Part shown: positions 36,201 through 46,848 of the stretch, in pieces
Layout: every line of letters begins with the position of its first letter
Position numbering within the stretch: the stretch's first letter is position 1
Assembly: GCA_016858145.1 (NCBI GenBank)
Contig: JAEHOE010000023.1
Coordinates: 1,054,001-1,118,000, forward strand
Direction of reading: 5' to 3'
Source: Edaphochlamys debaryana
Taxonomy: Eukaryota > Chlorophyta > Chlorophyceae > Chlamydomonadales
Length of the DNA: 64,000 nucleotides
Position numbers and translations under genes: made by a program
Notes under the pieces: model-generated
What the model was told of the DNA's origin: nothing
The model's input: the letters and a program-made list of their open reading frames with translations, nothing else
Database searches by the model: none

Positions 36201-37442
36201 GGTAGGCACGCATGGCATGCGCAGACGATGGGGTACCTCGCTTATTAGGGCAATGTTGCGCGGGCGAGAATGCATGGTGCCGAGCAAGCTTGGGGTGCCA
36301 CCTGAGTCCCTCTGAGCGCCGTCAACCCACCATGACCAGGTACAGGGTGGTCAGCCCCGTCAGCGCCGTGAGCCCCGGCTGCAGCTGCTGTAGGGGCGCC
36401 CCCAGCAGCGGCGCGGAGGAGGGCAGCAGGAAGCGCAGCTCCAGCTTTGTGAGGGCGGGCAGCGCGGAGGGCAGCGATGCCAGCTGGGGGCCCAGCGCGG
36501 AGGGCGGCACGCGCGAGGAGACGTAGACTACAGGCGGGCAGGGGGAGGGTGTGCGGAAGGGGCGGACGGTGAGTCAAGCGACTGCCTTGCCTCCATAGGC
36601 CTCTGCACCCCTGCCGGCATCTGTACACCTTCCCCATACTGCACCCCACCTCCACTTGACAGCGTAAGAGCCTCCTTCCTCCCTCTCCCTTCCCCTTCCC
36701 ATTGCTACTCCTCCCCGGCTCACGCAGCAGTTCGCTGAGTCGGGGCAGGCACGCCGCCACCCCCGCCAGCGCCCGGCGCCACACGGCCTCGCGCCCCGGC
36801 GGCTGCGCGTCCAACTCCACCAGGGGGTTGGCTGGGGGCTCCATTGGGGGCAGGGGCGGGAGGGGCGGAGGCGGGGGTGGGGAGGAGGGCCAGGCCTGGG
36901 CGGGGGGTGAGGCCGTGCCTGTGTTGGCGGCGGGGGTGCAGGGCCAGGGGGCTGGGGCTTGGGGGGAGGCGGCAGAGGGGCTGGATGGTGGTGGGGGCGA
37001 GGCGGAGGGTGCGGAGGTGGAGGGGGCGGAGGTCGAGGCCGAGGTGGAGGAGGCGGGGTGGGTAGCGGAGGAGTTCGTGGGGTTGTGGGACGCGGTCGTG
37101 GGGTGGATGGGTGTGGGGTGGAGCGTGCAGGGCAGGCGGGAGACGGCGGAGGAGACGTGCAGGCGCCACTGTCGGCACACGGCGCGGGCGGAGAGGAGGT
37201 CCCGCAGAGGCAGGCCCCGGCCGATACGCTGTGGGTCGAGGGGTAGAGGGAGAGCAAACCGGATCACGTGGTTGCAGAAGCATTGAGAGGTTCGAAAGGA
37301 TGCAAAGGGTTTAGCGACAGTCAACGCCGGGAGCCGTCCTCGAGGGACAGCCCGGGGTGAGCAGGGGTTGGGGACGCACCTCGCACAGGTCCTGGTGCAG
37401 ACACCGCCAGCCTTTGGGGGCTTCCGTTACATCGCCCTCCAT
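33283..37442 (-). CDS. F-box-like, leucine-rich-repeat protein
   Basis: Seven exons in phase: 37380-37442, 36724-37228, 36331-36527, 36002-36160, 35672-35809, 34953-35390 and 33283-34770, giving 995 residues. The N-terminus reads WRCLHQDLCE then LPLRDLLSARAVCRQWR at about residues 27-43, the form of a degenerate F-box helix pair (L...D-L--...VC+-W). Exon 2 then has a long Pro/Ser/Thr-rich insert. From exon 3 on there are repeated LRR-like units, e.g. LPALTKLELRFLL, LTGLTTLYLVM, ATQLRRLHLE and LPYLEHLVLGEVQLG, with low-complexity Ala/Gly/Pro insertions. A role as an SCF ubiquitin-ligase substrate adaptor is possible but rests on the weak F-box. The junction after exon 34953-35390 uses a GC donor. 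The gene is divergent from NTAN1. Long plus-strand frames here are its antisense shadows. Confidence 0.75.
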
Positions 37443-37741
37443 GTCGACTGTGGCTCAGCGACCTGAAAGCAGCAGCCACCGGTTGGCTTTCCGGCGCAAG
37501 CGGGGGTTCCGGCACTTGGCGGTCTTCTTCTTGCGCTGCTTACGAGAGAAGCTTCTATGGCATCTAAGTCCCAAATGAAATGAAGTGCTGTGTAGCCCCG
37601 GGAACGCGAGGAGCCGCGGGATTGGCTTTCGCGCCTGAAGCCCGATGCAAGCGCGGTACCCACTCCCCGTCAGTGGCTTTGCTGTGTACACCATAGACTC
37701 ACGTAAAACACACAAAATCAACGCCGTATAATTGCTGGCAT
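37443..37741. promoter_or_regulatory. Shared divergent promoter region, F-box/LRR and NTAN1
   Basis: 299 bp between the two start codons. No named element can be recognised. Confidence 0.45.
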
Positions 37742-39837
37742 ATGGTGCTGACCCTGCCCGATGGCACGCATCTTGCGGGCGATGCGCGGGCGCTGCTGTC
37801 AGCGCTGACGAGCGATGGCCAGGTGCAGCGATCAAACGAGGCCTTTCTCGCGCGAATCGGAGAGCGGCCGGTCCCAAGGTGCGCGCTGGGGGCAGCCTGG
37901 GCCTCGCCTGGACCTGGCGCCGGGTGCCACCAGGTCCCAGTCACCTGCTCGTCCTCACCCCGTGCATTCCCTCTCTTTCTGACCCGTTGCTCCAGGAGCG
38001 TGCGGTCTGCCTGTCCGCTCCAGTGCGAGGAGGCGCTGGTTAACTTCAGCCGGGGCGAGTGGGCCATCGGCTCCACGGATGCCACCACATGTTTGGTGGC
38101 GGTGGCCGTCTGCAGGGAAACGTGCATGGCGTGGTAAGCGGGACTTTGAGGCCATGGGTGGTGGCAACTGATCACTGCACCGGCCCAGTGGCACGTTGGG
38201 GATAGGCTGGACCCGCCGCCGCCGACCCGGCCTGCTGTAGCATCCCTGGTAAGGTGACGGGAAAGGAGCTGTGCAGTCCAGTGCCACTGATAGGTCAAGC
38301 TAAGGTACTCGGTATGGCCCACCCGCCCTCCGTGTGATTCGCCACCCCTCCCACCCCTCCCCGTAGGTCCGCGCACTTCGACTCCTCCACCTCCCGCGGC
38401 GAGCGCTCCATCTGCGGCCTGCTTCCAGGCTGCATGCGCGCGCCCGACCTGTACCTAGCGGGCAGCTTCGATGAGGGCTCGGGCGAGAGCGAGGCCACGC
38501 TAGCAACGGTGCTGACCCGCCTATCCGCATCGCCGCTGCGGTTCCGTGTGCGTCTGGCCTGCGTGGGCCCAGTCAATACGGCCCCGGGTGGCGGGCCCCG
38601 GGTGATGCACCTGGCGGTGCGTTGCCGCGTGGCGGCGCCGGGGAAGGTACCGGAAGGGCAGGAGGGGGTCGTGAAGGGAGGGCAGCACGGGCATGGGGAG
38701 GAGGAGGAGGGGGAGGGGCAGGAGGAGGCGGTGGTGGCCAGCCCGGCGGGGTTCGAGGACCGAGGCCCCGAGCTGCCCCGCCGCTTCGCGCACGGCCATC
38801 TGGAGGACCGGGGCGGGGCCGCGTGGGACAGCAACGAAGATGACGACGACAAAGAGGAGTCGGAGGAGGCCTCGGCGGAGGAGGAGGACCAGGACGAGGA
38901 TAGGGGGGAGGATGAAGGAGCGAAGGCGAACGCGAGCAGGCGGAGAGCGCACGCAGCAGCGGGCAGCAGCGGCGCGCACGGCGGCGGCGGCCAGGCGTGC
39001 GGCGGCGGCGGGCCGCTGCGGTGGGTGGTGCACACCCCTACCGGGCGGCTGCGCATCTCGGGGCTGCGCTGCCGCCCGCCCAACCCCTACGTGCTGCAGC
39101 ACTACGTACGGCAGCTGCAGCTGCAGGATGATGACTTCCTGCAGCACAACAGCACCTCACCCGACTACGAGCCGGCCAACTTTGTGGGCGACATCAAGAA
39201 CGCGTACAGGTGCGATATATCCTCCGTACGGGTAAACCGGTTTCAAACCCGTGGGTGCGCAAAGTGATGGGCGTGCATTCCGCTGCTCGGTACCGAATGA
39301 GGCTTTGGGACGCGGCATGGGCGAAGCAGAGTACCAAAGCACTGCGACCACCGCGTCCGGCAGCCCCTCATACCTGTATCGTCTCGCGCTGCTCCACACT
39401 CGCATCCGTGCAGGTACAGCCTGGAGCAGTGGGCGCGCAGCACGCGGGTCATCCCGGAGGCCTGGTTCGAGTGGGCGGGGGACGGAGAGGGGGCCGGGTG
39501 GCAGCCGGCGGAGCGGTTGCCGGTACGTGTGAAGGAGGAAGCAAGGACGGGGGTGAAGGCAGGGCAGGAGGCGAGCGGGGGGGCGAGCGGGGAGGCGACC
39601 GCGCGAGTGGTGGGGCCGAGGGCTGGCGGTGGTGTGATGGGGAATGGTGGGGCAGAAAGGGAGGCGGCTGAGGGGAGAGGGGAGGTGGAGGCTGACGGGG
39701 AAGCGGAGGGGGGCGTGGTGAGGGCGGAGGTGAGGACGGGTGCGGAGGGGGCTCAGGAGGAGGCTCAGGAGGAGGGGAGCAAGCCGGGCAAGAAGGCCCG
39801 CCCTACTGTGCTAGTGTCGGTGGGGGCGTCGTCCTGA
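37742..39837 (+). CDS. NTAN1: Protein N-terminal asparagine amidohydrolase (NTAN1-like)
   Basis: Four exons in phase: 37742-37878, 37996-38133, 38367-39209 and 39414-39837, giving 513 residues. NTAN1 deamidates N-terminal Asn to Asp, creating a destabilising residue for the Arg/N-degron pathway. The family landmark is GSTDATTC (residues 71-78), whose Cys78 matches the catalytic Cys, followed by AHFDSS. Next come LAGSFDE and a C-terminal block, RISGLRCRPPNPYVLQHY then QHNSTSPDYEP and VGDIKNAYRYSLEQW. The size exceeds the animal enzyme (310 residues). The excess is a Glu/Gly-rich acidic insert at about 38650-39000 and a charged Gly/Glu/Arg tail of about 100 residues in exon 4. The tail reads through a possible donor (GTACGTG at 39523), so the true C-terminus may be shorter. 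A retrotransposon remnant begins within about 100 bp of the stop. Confidence 0.85.
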
Positions 39838-39896
39838 ATTACTGAGCGTGTGGCCTGCCGGAGTGCCTGGACCCGACTGAGTGGGAAGAGGATGCC

Positions 39897-42800
39897 GTGC
39901 GAATCTACTTGGCCGGTGAATGTGGCCATGGTGCCTCTGCGCCTGTTGACGCCCCCAACGGGCTGGGCACCCGCTCGAGGGGTGGGGACGTGTTCGCTGC
40001 AAGTGAACGTCCAAAGAGCAGGCAGAGAAGCATTCAGCGCAAGGGCGTCGCAGCAGTGCTGAGAGGCAACGGGGCTAATGTGGGGACTCAGCAGGCGGCG
40101 CCAGCTGGCTTTCTTGATGGCGTCATCTCCTCGTTCTACAAGGCGGGCGACCGCACGCTTCCCTCCAACTACCGCCCAATCACCCTCCTCGACACCGACT
40201 ACCGCACCCTCGCCCGTGTCCTCATGCTTCGTCTTCGACCCGTCTTCGCCCTCGCCATTGGCCCTGAGCAAACTGCCTTCCTTGCTGGCCGCCGCATCGC
40301 CGACAACGTGCTGCTCTTGCAGCTGTTGCCGGAGTTGCTGCGGTCGGCAGGGCAGGCGGGGGCCGCCGTCTTCCTCGATTTCTACAAGGCCTATGACACT
40401 GTTGATCGCTCTTTCCTCTTTGACTGCCTGGAGGCGCTGGGCGTCGGATCGGGCTTCCTAGCCTGGGTCCGCTGCCTGCACACGGGCACCCGCGCCTCAG
40501 CCCTTGTCAACGGCCACCTGTCCAACCCGGTCTCCATCTCGGCTGGCGTTCGGCAGGGGTGCCCCCTCGCCCCTCTCCTCTACCTCGCCGTGGCTCAGGC
40601 TCTGTCCTGCTGGCTGCGGCGGTGTCGGGTTGGGTTGGTGGCGGCTGGGGTGCCGGTGCTGGCCTCCCAGTACGCTGACGACTGCACCCCCCTGCTGGAC
40701 GGCCCCCACTGCGCTCCTGCATTCCTGCAAGCCATGGAGGTCTTCCGGCAGGCCTCGGGTCAGCGACTAAACGTTGACAAAACAGAGCTTATGCCGCTCG
40801 GCCCTGCTGCTGCTGCCCCTGTCCTGGAGCGTGTTGCCAGCTCCGAGGCCGGGACCGCGGCCAGCGGGGCTCCTGCCCCGGCGCCGCCGGTCTCGGCGGC
40901 GCCCACCACCTCCCCTCGGGGCGGCGGCCTCCTCTGTGGCCCTGGCGGGTGCGTCCGCTCCCGCCACGGCCGCAGATACCCCGCACGCTGGCGCTGCTGC
41001 CGCGGTGACCCTTGTGGTCGCAGCGGCGGCGGCGCCGGCTCCTGCCCTCCGCACCGTGTCCTCAGCCCGCACGCTGGGCGTCCTGTTTTGGGGCGCCCCG
41101 CCCTCAACGTTACCTGTCGTCGACTTCGCTCCTGTCTACGCCGTCCTGCAGCGAGTGGCGCACCTGCCGCTTTCTGCCTTCGGCCGCGCTTTTGCGGCCT
41201 CGTCGTATGCGCTAAGTAAAGTTCTGTACCATCTTGAGTTTTCCCGCCTGCCGTCAGCCTCAGCGCTGTCGACCCTCGGCAGTCGTGTGGCGGCGCTGGT
41301 GGATCGGGGCCTGGCTCCGGACGCTGACGCCGACACGCGACGCACGCGCCTGCCTGGCTTGCCGTCGGACTGCCTCGTGCTCCCGCCTGTGGTTGGCGGC
41401 TTCGGCCTCCTACCGCTGCGTGAGCACGTTCAGGCCCGGCATGCTTGCCTGGCCTCACGCTTTATCCAAGGCGCGCTGGGCTTCTTGCCTAGTGTGCCCA
41501 CCTGGGTGGCGGTGGCGATGGCGCAACTTCGTCGTCTCCATCCGGCCGCCCACCCCCTCGCCCTCCTCACTGCAGCCGCTGGCGGGCGCCTCTTCGGATG
41601 CCCCATCCCCAGCGACTGCCCCGCCCTCAAACGTCTTGTCTCTGCCTTCACTACTCTTCCGCCGCCGGCTGTACTTGCGTGGGACTTGCTAGCAGCGGGG
41701 CCATGGTGCTACCACGCTCCGCTGTGGGGCAATCCCGCGCTTGATGCTGGCGGCGAGCCTCTACATGTGGCTTTCCCCGACCTCTTCGACGTGCCTTCGC
41801 TTCGTTGCGTGGGCATGGCGGTTGCGGTGGTGGATGCCTTCCGTCGCTTCAACCGTCAATGGGAGCGGCGGCCTGGCGGGCGCCCGTCGCCGCGCTGGGC
41901 TCGCCGTTGCCTGCCCCTGTACCGCTCTGACGTCGTTCTTGGTGTGCTCGGCGTCTCGGAATGGTTCACACTACCGTCCGAGCTCCACTGCGGAGTTCGG
42001 GCCGCTGGCCTCTTTGCAGCACTGCTGCAGCGTATCCCCCCAGCTTGGGTGGAGGCTGCACGTGCTGCACGGCTGGCGCCTGGTGGGCCGGCCGCGGCCC
42101 CGCCGCTGCTGGCTGCCTGTCGCATCATCGCCCCTGCCGTGGGCTGGACGCTGCCGCCGGGTGCTCCCTGCCGCGTGATCCAGCTCACGGTTCGGGCCGC
42201 TACTCAGCTCCAACTCTCCGCGTCGGTGGAATCGCTGGCGCGGCGCCATCGGGCCTTCGTTGCGGAGGCCCTGTCCCTTCCCGCTGCGCCGCCTGAATCA
42301 CTGTCTGCGTTCGCCGCAGCTCTGCGGCGGCTTTGGGCGGTGCGGTGGGAGCACACAAAGAACCGCTCTGGCGTCTGGCTCTTAATGGGTTTGCGGGATT
42401 TGGGATGCATGCAGCTGATATTGCTCGGGGAGTAGGCCCTGCGATGTGCCCATGTGGTGTGTGGATGGATGAAGGGGATCGGACGCACCACTTCTGGTCT
42501 TGCTGTGTCGCTGGTGCTCTTCGTGAGGCCCTTGAAGAAGAACTGTACAGATGGACTCCTAGCTATGCCCTCGGCAAGCAGCATTTGTGGCTCGTGACTC
42601 CGCCTGTGGGCGTGTCTGGTGTGACTTGGGATGTGGTCTGCCTAGCTGCGGTGGCTGCTCTGGAGCGGGGACGTCAGTGGCTCTATGCCGCCCGCCCGGA
42701 GACAGGTGCCCCGCTTGGGCGCGCCACCCTTTCTCGACTTGGTTTGCAAGTGGTTGCGGAATTTTGGGCTCGTGTTCGCTCCTTTGCGGAAGACTGTGGT

Positions 42801-42914
42801 CAAGGTTTCAGTAAGAAGTGGAGAGACGTTCCGCCCGAGCACCCTTTCCTGGGCGGCGTCGCCGGGAAGCCGCGGTTCAACCCCCCTGCGGATGTCGAGC
42901 CGCCTTCCCCCTGA
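39897..42914 (+). pseudogene. Non-LTR reverse transcriptase ORF, broken by two frameshifts
   Basis: Three frames carry one ancestral protein. Frame one (39897 to about 40.9 kb) has RT motifs: LPSNYRPITLL (fingers), FLAGRRIADNV, FLDFYKAYDTVDR (palm, first Asp), GVRQGCPLAPLLY and SQYADDCT (the YADD catalytic box), then LNVDKTEL. The reading then shifts near 40.89-40.93 kb to the frame ending at 42435, which contains a long Ala-rich then conserved thumb/connector region. It shifts again at about 42350, where THKEPLW-type residues continue in the frame ending at 42914. That last part holds CPCG...HHFWSCC, a Cys/His zinc-finger-like signature typical of the C-terminus of L1-type elements. The YADD box is intact but the frameshifts should prevent a full-length product. 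Confidence 0.8.
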
Positions 42915-42985
42915 CTCGGCGTGGTTGTGGTGCTTATGATGATCTCATGTGGCTAGCCCTCTCGGGCTGAGACTGTCGCTGTATG

Positions 42986-43125
42986 GGTTGGAGTAGGTGG
43001 CTGCCTCGGTGTTGGACATTCCCTTAGGGTACGCCTGGGGTCGGGGGAAGTTGACTCTCTCCCCCTTGTGCGGGGCCGGCAGCTTGCTGCCCGCTGGCCG
43101 CAACCCTGTAATGCGTCATTCCTAA
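42986..43125 (+). repeat. LINE 3' tail, copy 1
   Basis: A 140-bp segment beginning GGTTGGAGTAGGTGG and ending CGTCATTCCTAA, with TGTAA near its end (about 43107). Confidence 0.85.
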
Positions 43126-43154
43126 AGGGGCCGGGTGTCTCAATTCTTTGGTTT

Positions 43155-43294
43155 GGTTGGAGTAGGTGGAGACTCGGTAGTGGACGATCCCTTAGGGAAC
43201 GCCTGGGGTCGGGGGAAGTTGACTCTCTCCCCCTTATGCGGGGCCGGCAGCTCGTCTGCCCGCAGGCCGCAACCCTGTAACGCGTCATTCCTAA
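43155..43294 (+). repeat. LINE 3' tail, copy 2
   Basis: The second 140-bp segment has the same ends as copy 1 and roughly 90% identity by eye, 169 bp downstream. It also carries TGTAA just before CGCGTCATTCCTAA. Confidence 0.85.
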
Positions 43295-44172
43295 TGTGAG
43301 TTCCACACGCTGCTTCGGCCCTGGCTGCTTGGCCTGCCCGGAAAGCGAAATGTGAGTCATGATGGGGGGTCAGTGCCAGCTGCGTCATCACCCTTGAAGC
43401 ACCAACAGTGACTTGGGGCTGGGGGCGGTTCGCGTCTCCGCCAGCGCGCCAGGGCCCAGCATGGCCCCGTGGAGCGCTCGTGCCATCCATAAGGGCTTAC
43501 ACACACCATCGCGGCCGCATCCCACGGCCCGCAGCGCACCCCCGCCAAGGGGCGCATCCCGTGCGCGTTCACGCTGCTCGCCACACCCTTCGTGCCGCGA
43601 GCCGTCCGTGCTGCCCTCGGGCCCCATCGCCCGCCAGAGCGTGCCGCCCCAGCCAGGCCCAATATCATACTGACCAAGCCACCTTCATACCGCACCTAAA
43701 CCGGCGTCAAACTGTTTCATCTCAGGTTGTAAAGCTGGGTGCCAAGGAGGCCGTGAACGGAGGCGGGACAAATGCACACAGACACAGACCACTCAGGTAA
43801 GGGAAAGAATTAATCCACGATGCGCGAGAAACGTTTGCGCTCAGCCCTGCTGCTGCTTGCTAGCAAGGTGCTAGCGCTGCGTCTCTCCCGCTGCACGTCC
43901 GAATCTTGACACTCTCATTACTGGATTGATGGGCGCACGCAGCCGCGATCCACGGCCGCCGACGCGGCGCCGCCCGGCCCCAGCCGCCGGACGCGTGTGC
44001 GGCCCCACGCCCACCCCACACCGGGCATGGGCTGTGCCGCCCCACGGAAACTGCACCTCCCGTGCCCCCCTCACGCCTCCTCCTGCTGCTCCTCCTCTTG
44101 CTCCTCTCGCAGCGCCTCCTCTTCCGCCGTGCCGCTGCTCCCTCCACACGGGGCTCGCGAACTGCCGCCGCT
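43295..44172. other. Intergenic, 3' of the phosphate-carrier gene
   Basis: About 880 bp with no supported gene. Frames on both strands overlap and lack motifs. TTACA at 43498-43502 (TGTAA on the minus strand) is a distant candidate polyadenylation signal for the carrier gene. Confidence 0.45.
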
Positions 44173-46511
44173 TTACTTCTTCTTCTCCTCCACGCTGCCG
44201 GTGGTGGGCAGGCCCATGGCGACCTGGTGGGGAAGCACGCAACACGGGACGGGCGGGCGCCAGGCGATGAGCGGTCAGCCGTCTTCCCTGGAGGGGCCCT
44301 GGTTCGAGCCGTATCGCGGTTCGGTAGTCCGTGCCGAGTCGAGTGCGGGTGCAAGCGACGCGCCGGGTGAGGATGCCGACGGGGGTTGCGGAGGGCCCAT
44401 GTCCTTTCCCAACTCCCGCCTTCGTCGGTACTCCGCGGCGACTTGCGCCTTGCGGTAGAAGTACAGCTGGATCTGTGCGAGCGCGGCGTGCACCGGGGTG
44501 CGCAGAAGTGTGCATGCGGAACACGCTCCCGGCCCCTCGCCCCATGCCGCCCCGCCCTGGCACAGTCTGGCGCAAGACCAGCACGCTACGGCCCTCCCCA
44601 CCTTGAAGGCGTCGTAGATGCCCCACTGTAGCCCGGTGAGCGTGCCGACCATGATGATGCGCAGGCCCAGGCCGCGGGTGAACAGCGCCACCCAGCCCAT
44701 CTCCTTGATGATGTCGCCCGCGGTGGCGCCCTTCTGCGCGTTGAGCTTGGACACCAGGTTGTCGGCCGGGTGCGAGACCACGGCGCAGAACACACCGGCG
44801 ATGTAGCCGGCCGCGAACGAGACGCCCAGCTGCTCGCCCTTGGAGCACTCGGACTTGGGCTTGGGCACCACGTACTTGTACAGCGCCTGTACGGCAGATG
44901 TACGGCATGCGTTGTTGAAGTGGGTCCAGTCTGGTTCTGGTTCTATTCCCGTTCTAGGCTTCTGCACGGCACAACCGCTGCAGGACGCCATGCGGTGCCT
45001 GCCCTGGAAGTGGACACACACAGCGGCCGGACACGACGCTGTGCCTGCAGCCCCAGCCCCGCCGCACCTGCACGGTGTTCTCGAAGGCGCCGAACTTCAT
45101 CATGGTGTAGGGGATCTGGCGACCCCACAGGGGCTTCAGGCCCTTGTACAGGCTGGAGGAGGGGGGGCGAGACGAGGGGCACGGGCGAAGGGTCAGGGGA
45201 TGTAGGGGGTGCTACGGGGATGCCGTGTGGCTGCCCGGGCCCGTGTGAGCCGGTGGATGGCTGCTTCAAGACAACTGCCAGTTGCTACATGCACACAAAG
45301 AGAGTCGTGCGGCGTTTGCACGGTAGGCGCGGGATGCAGTGAGGGCAAGACCGGCGCCGGCGGTTACGGCGGTTGGCCAGCAACTACCATGAGTCAGCAT
45401 CGAACACCAACCGCGCATGCATGGCATAATCCATGCACAGAATCCCGAGGACGATTCCACCCTCTGCTCACCCCGAGACGCCCTCCTGGGCGATAAACTT
45501 GGGCAGGCCGTCGCCCAGGCCGCGGGCGAAGCCGGGCACCGTCTGGACCTTGACCTGTGGGCGGCAAAACCACACACGAGTGTCAACTGTGCGGGCCCTC
45601 AACTCCCATCTTGTCTGGAATACGGCACAGGGATTAGCAGGTCAGGGTCAGGAAGCAACACCCCGCTTCACGGCTCACCTTGACGGCCTCGAAGGGGCAC
45701 AGGGCAATGTCAGCGAAGAACTCGGCCGAGGCCGAACCCGCCAGGTAGATGGCGTTCTGGTACTTCTTGGCCATCTCCTCGCCGGCCATGTCAGAGTAGG
45801 TCCTGAAAGCGGGTTCGGGCATGCAGGTGTTGCAGCGTGCCGCGACTCGTGATGGCATGTCCCGTGCGCCCGCCGCCCCTAGCACTCCCCGCTTCCCCCC
45901 GCGACCATGCCCGCGGCAGAGTAAGACTGTTGAAGGCAATCGGGAGCAGCGGGCTCTCGCGGGCGACCTACTTCTTGAAGTACTCATAGAGGCCGAACTT
46001 GAAGGCGCCCTGGGCCGAGTAGCCAATCAGGGTGGGCACCCAGCCCTTGAACAGGCCGGCCACGCCGTTCTCGCCGACAACGACCTTGAAGCCGTTCCCG
46101 ATGCCCTTGTACTTGGCGGGGTTGGTCTGGATATTGCACTTGACCACGTCCAGGGGCGTCACGGCCATGTGCGTCAGACCGCAAGACGCCACACCGCCCA
46201 GAGCGCAGGTCCAGTAGTACTCGCTGCGTGCGAAAAGGGATGTGCCGCGACCATCAGGGTTGATGCTCCCGGCACGCCTTGGGCCGACCCTGCATTACGT
46301 ATCGTTGCTGAATGGTGCTCTCTCCGCACCTGCTGTAGAGCTCGATCTTCCGCTTGGGAGCCTCAGCGGCGCTCGCCGCGACAATCTTGGCGAGCGTGCC
46401 ATTCTGAAGCGAGGCGAAGGCCGCAGACGAGGCCGAGGGCATGGGCTTCTCCTGCTTGGGCTGCATCGTCGACAGGGCAGCCGAAACGGCGCTGAACGAG
46501 GGCTGCGACAT
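44173..46511 (-). CDS. MPT: Mitochondrial phosphate carrier (SLC25A3/MPT type)
   Basis: Seven exons in phase: 46330-46511, 45972-46223, 45679-45802, 45472-45554, 45068-45152, 44602-44886 and 44173-44223, giving 353 residues. It exchanges phosphate with protons (or OH-) across the mitochondrial inner membrane for ATP synthesis. Three mitochondrial-carrier repeats are visible, each with the P-x-(D/E)-x-x-(K/R)-type signature: PLDVVK, PFEAVK and PADNLVSK. Phosphate-carrier-specific blocks are CALGGVASCGLTHMAVTPLD, GYSAQGAFKFGLYEYFKK, LYKGLKPLWGRQIPYTMMKF, the FEAVKVQTVPGFARG run and the ending GLPTTG. The first 60 residues are Ser/Ala/Lys-rich and may act as a presequence. ATG at 46511 is chosen; the frame extends a few codons upstream only through a GTG. 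The gene is divergent from Der. Confidence 0.95.
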
Positions 46512-46848
46512 TTTCCCGCTAATCACTGACGGCGAGCACGACCTAGCAGGAGAGGGACCCTGGGGAAGCGCTTGTGTGATGCGCTAAGCCTAAAGTGAGC
46601 TGCATAAAGCGCCGCCAGGCCTAAACCCGGAAGCTGTTGCAATCGGCATGAGGCTCTGCATGGACCACCAGCAAGAAAGCAAACTCACGAAAACCGGTCA
46701 ACCAACAGTCGCACATTCCCCGTTGCTCTGCACGAAGATGGCCACCTTGCGGGGCGGCGAGTCGCTCGGCGGCCAACCCATCCCCCATCCGCACTCGCGC
46801 AGTCGCCTCGCGCTTTCGTAGAAGGAGCCAGGCCCATAACACGCAACA
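46512..46848. promoter_or_regulatory. Shared divergent promoter region, phosphate carrier and Der GTPase
   Basis: 337 bp between the two start codons. No named element is recognised. Confidence 0.45.

Larger units (their letters stand above)
39838..43294 (+). mobile_element. 5'-truncated, decayed non-LTR (LINE/L1-like) retrotransposon
   Basis: The element contains a reverse-transcriptase region, a long C-terminal region and a Cys/His motif, then a repeated 3' tail ending at 43294. There is no LTR, integrase or endonuclease domain. The left boundary is uncertain: recognisable RT sequence begins near 40108, while the frame is open from 39897. Absence of the 5' half fits truncated target-primed insertion. 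I could not find a target-site duplication by eye. Confidence 0.8.

Noticed and set aside
36702..37286. Plus-strand Gly-rich frames over the F-box/LRR gene
   Set aside because: Antisense shadow of exon 36724-37228, whose minus-strand reading fits the gene in phase and has F-box and Pro/Ser features.
40767..41458. Minus-strand frames across the LINE
   Set aside because: Antisense of the decayed RT ORF; no retroelement or other motif on this strand.
44280..44320. GGTTCGAGCC, resembling a tRNA T-arm
   Set aside because: No matching acceptor, D or anticodon arms could be folded around it; lies in an intron/3' region of the carrier gene.
43871..44908. 345-codon minus-strand frame overlapping the phosphate carrier
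   Set aside because: It is out of frame with the carrier exons it overlaps; the carrier motifs are in another frame.
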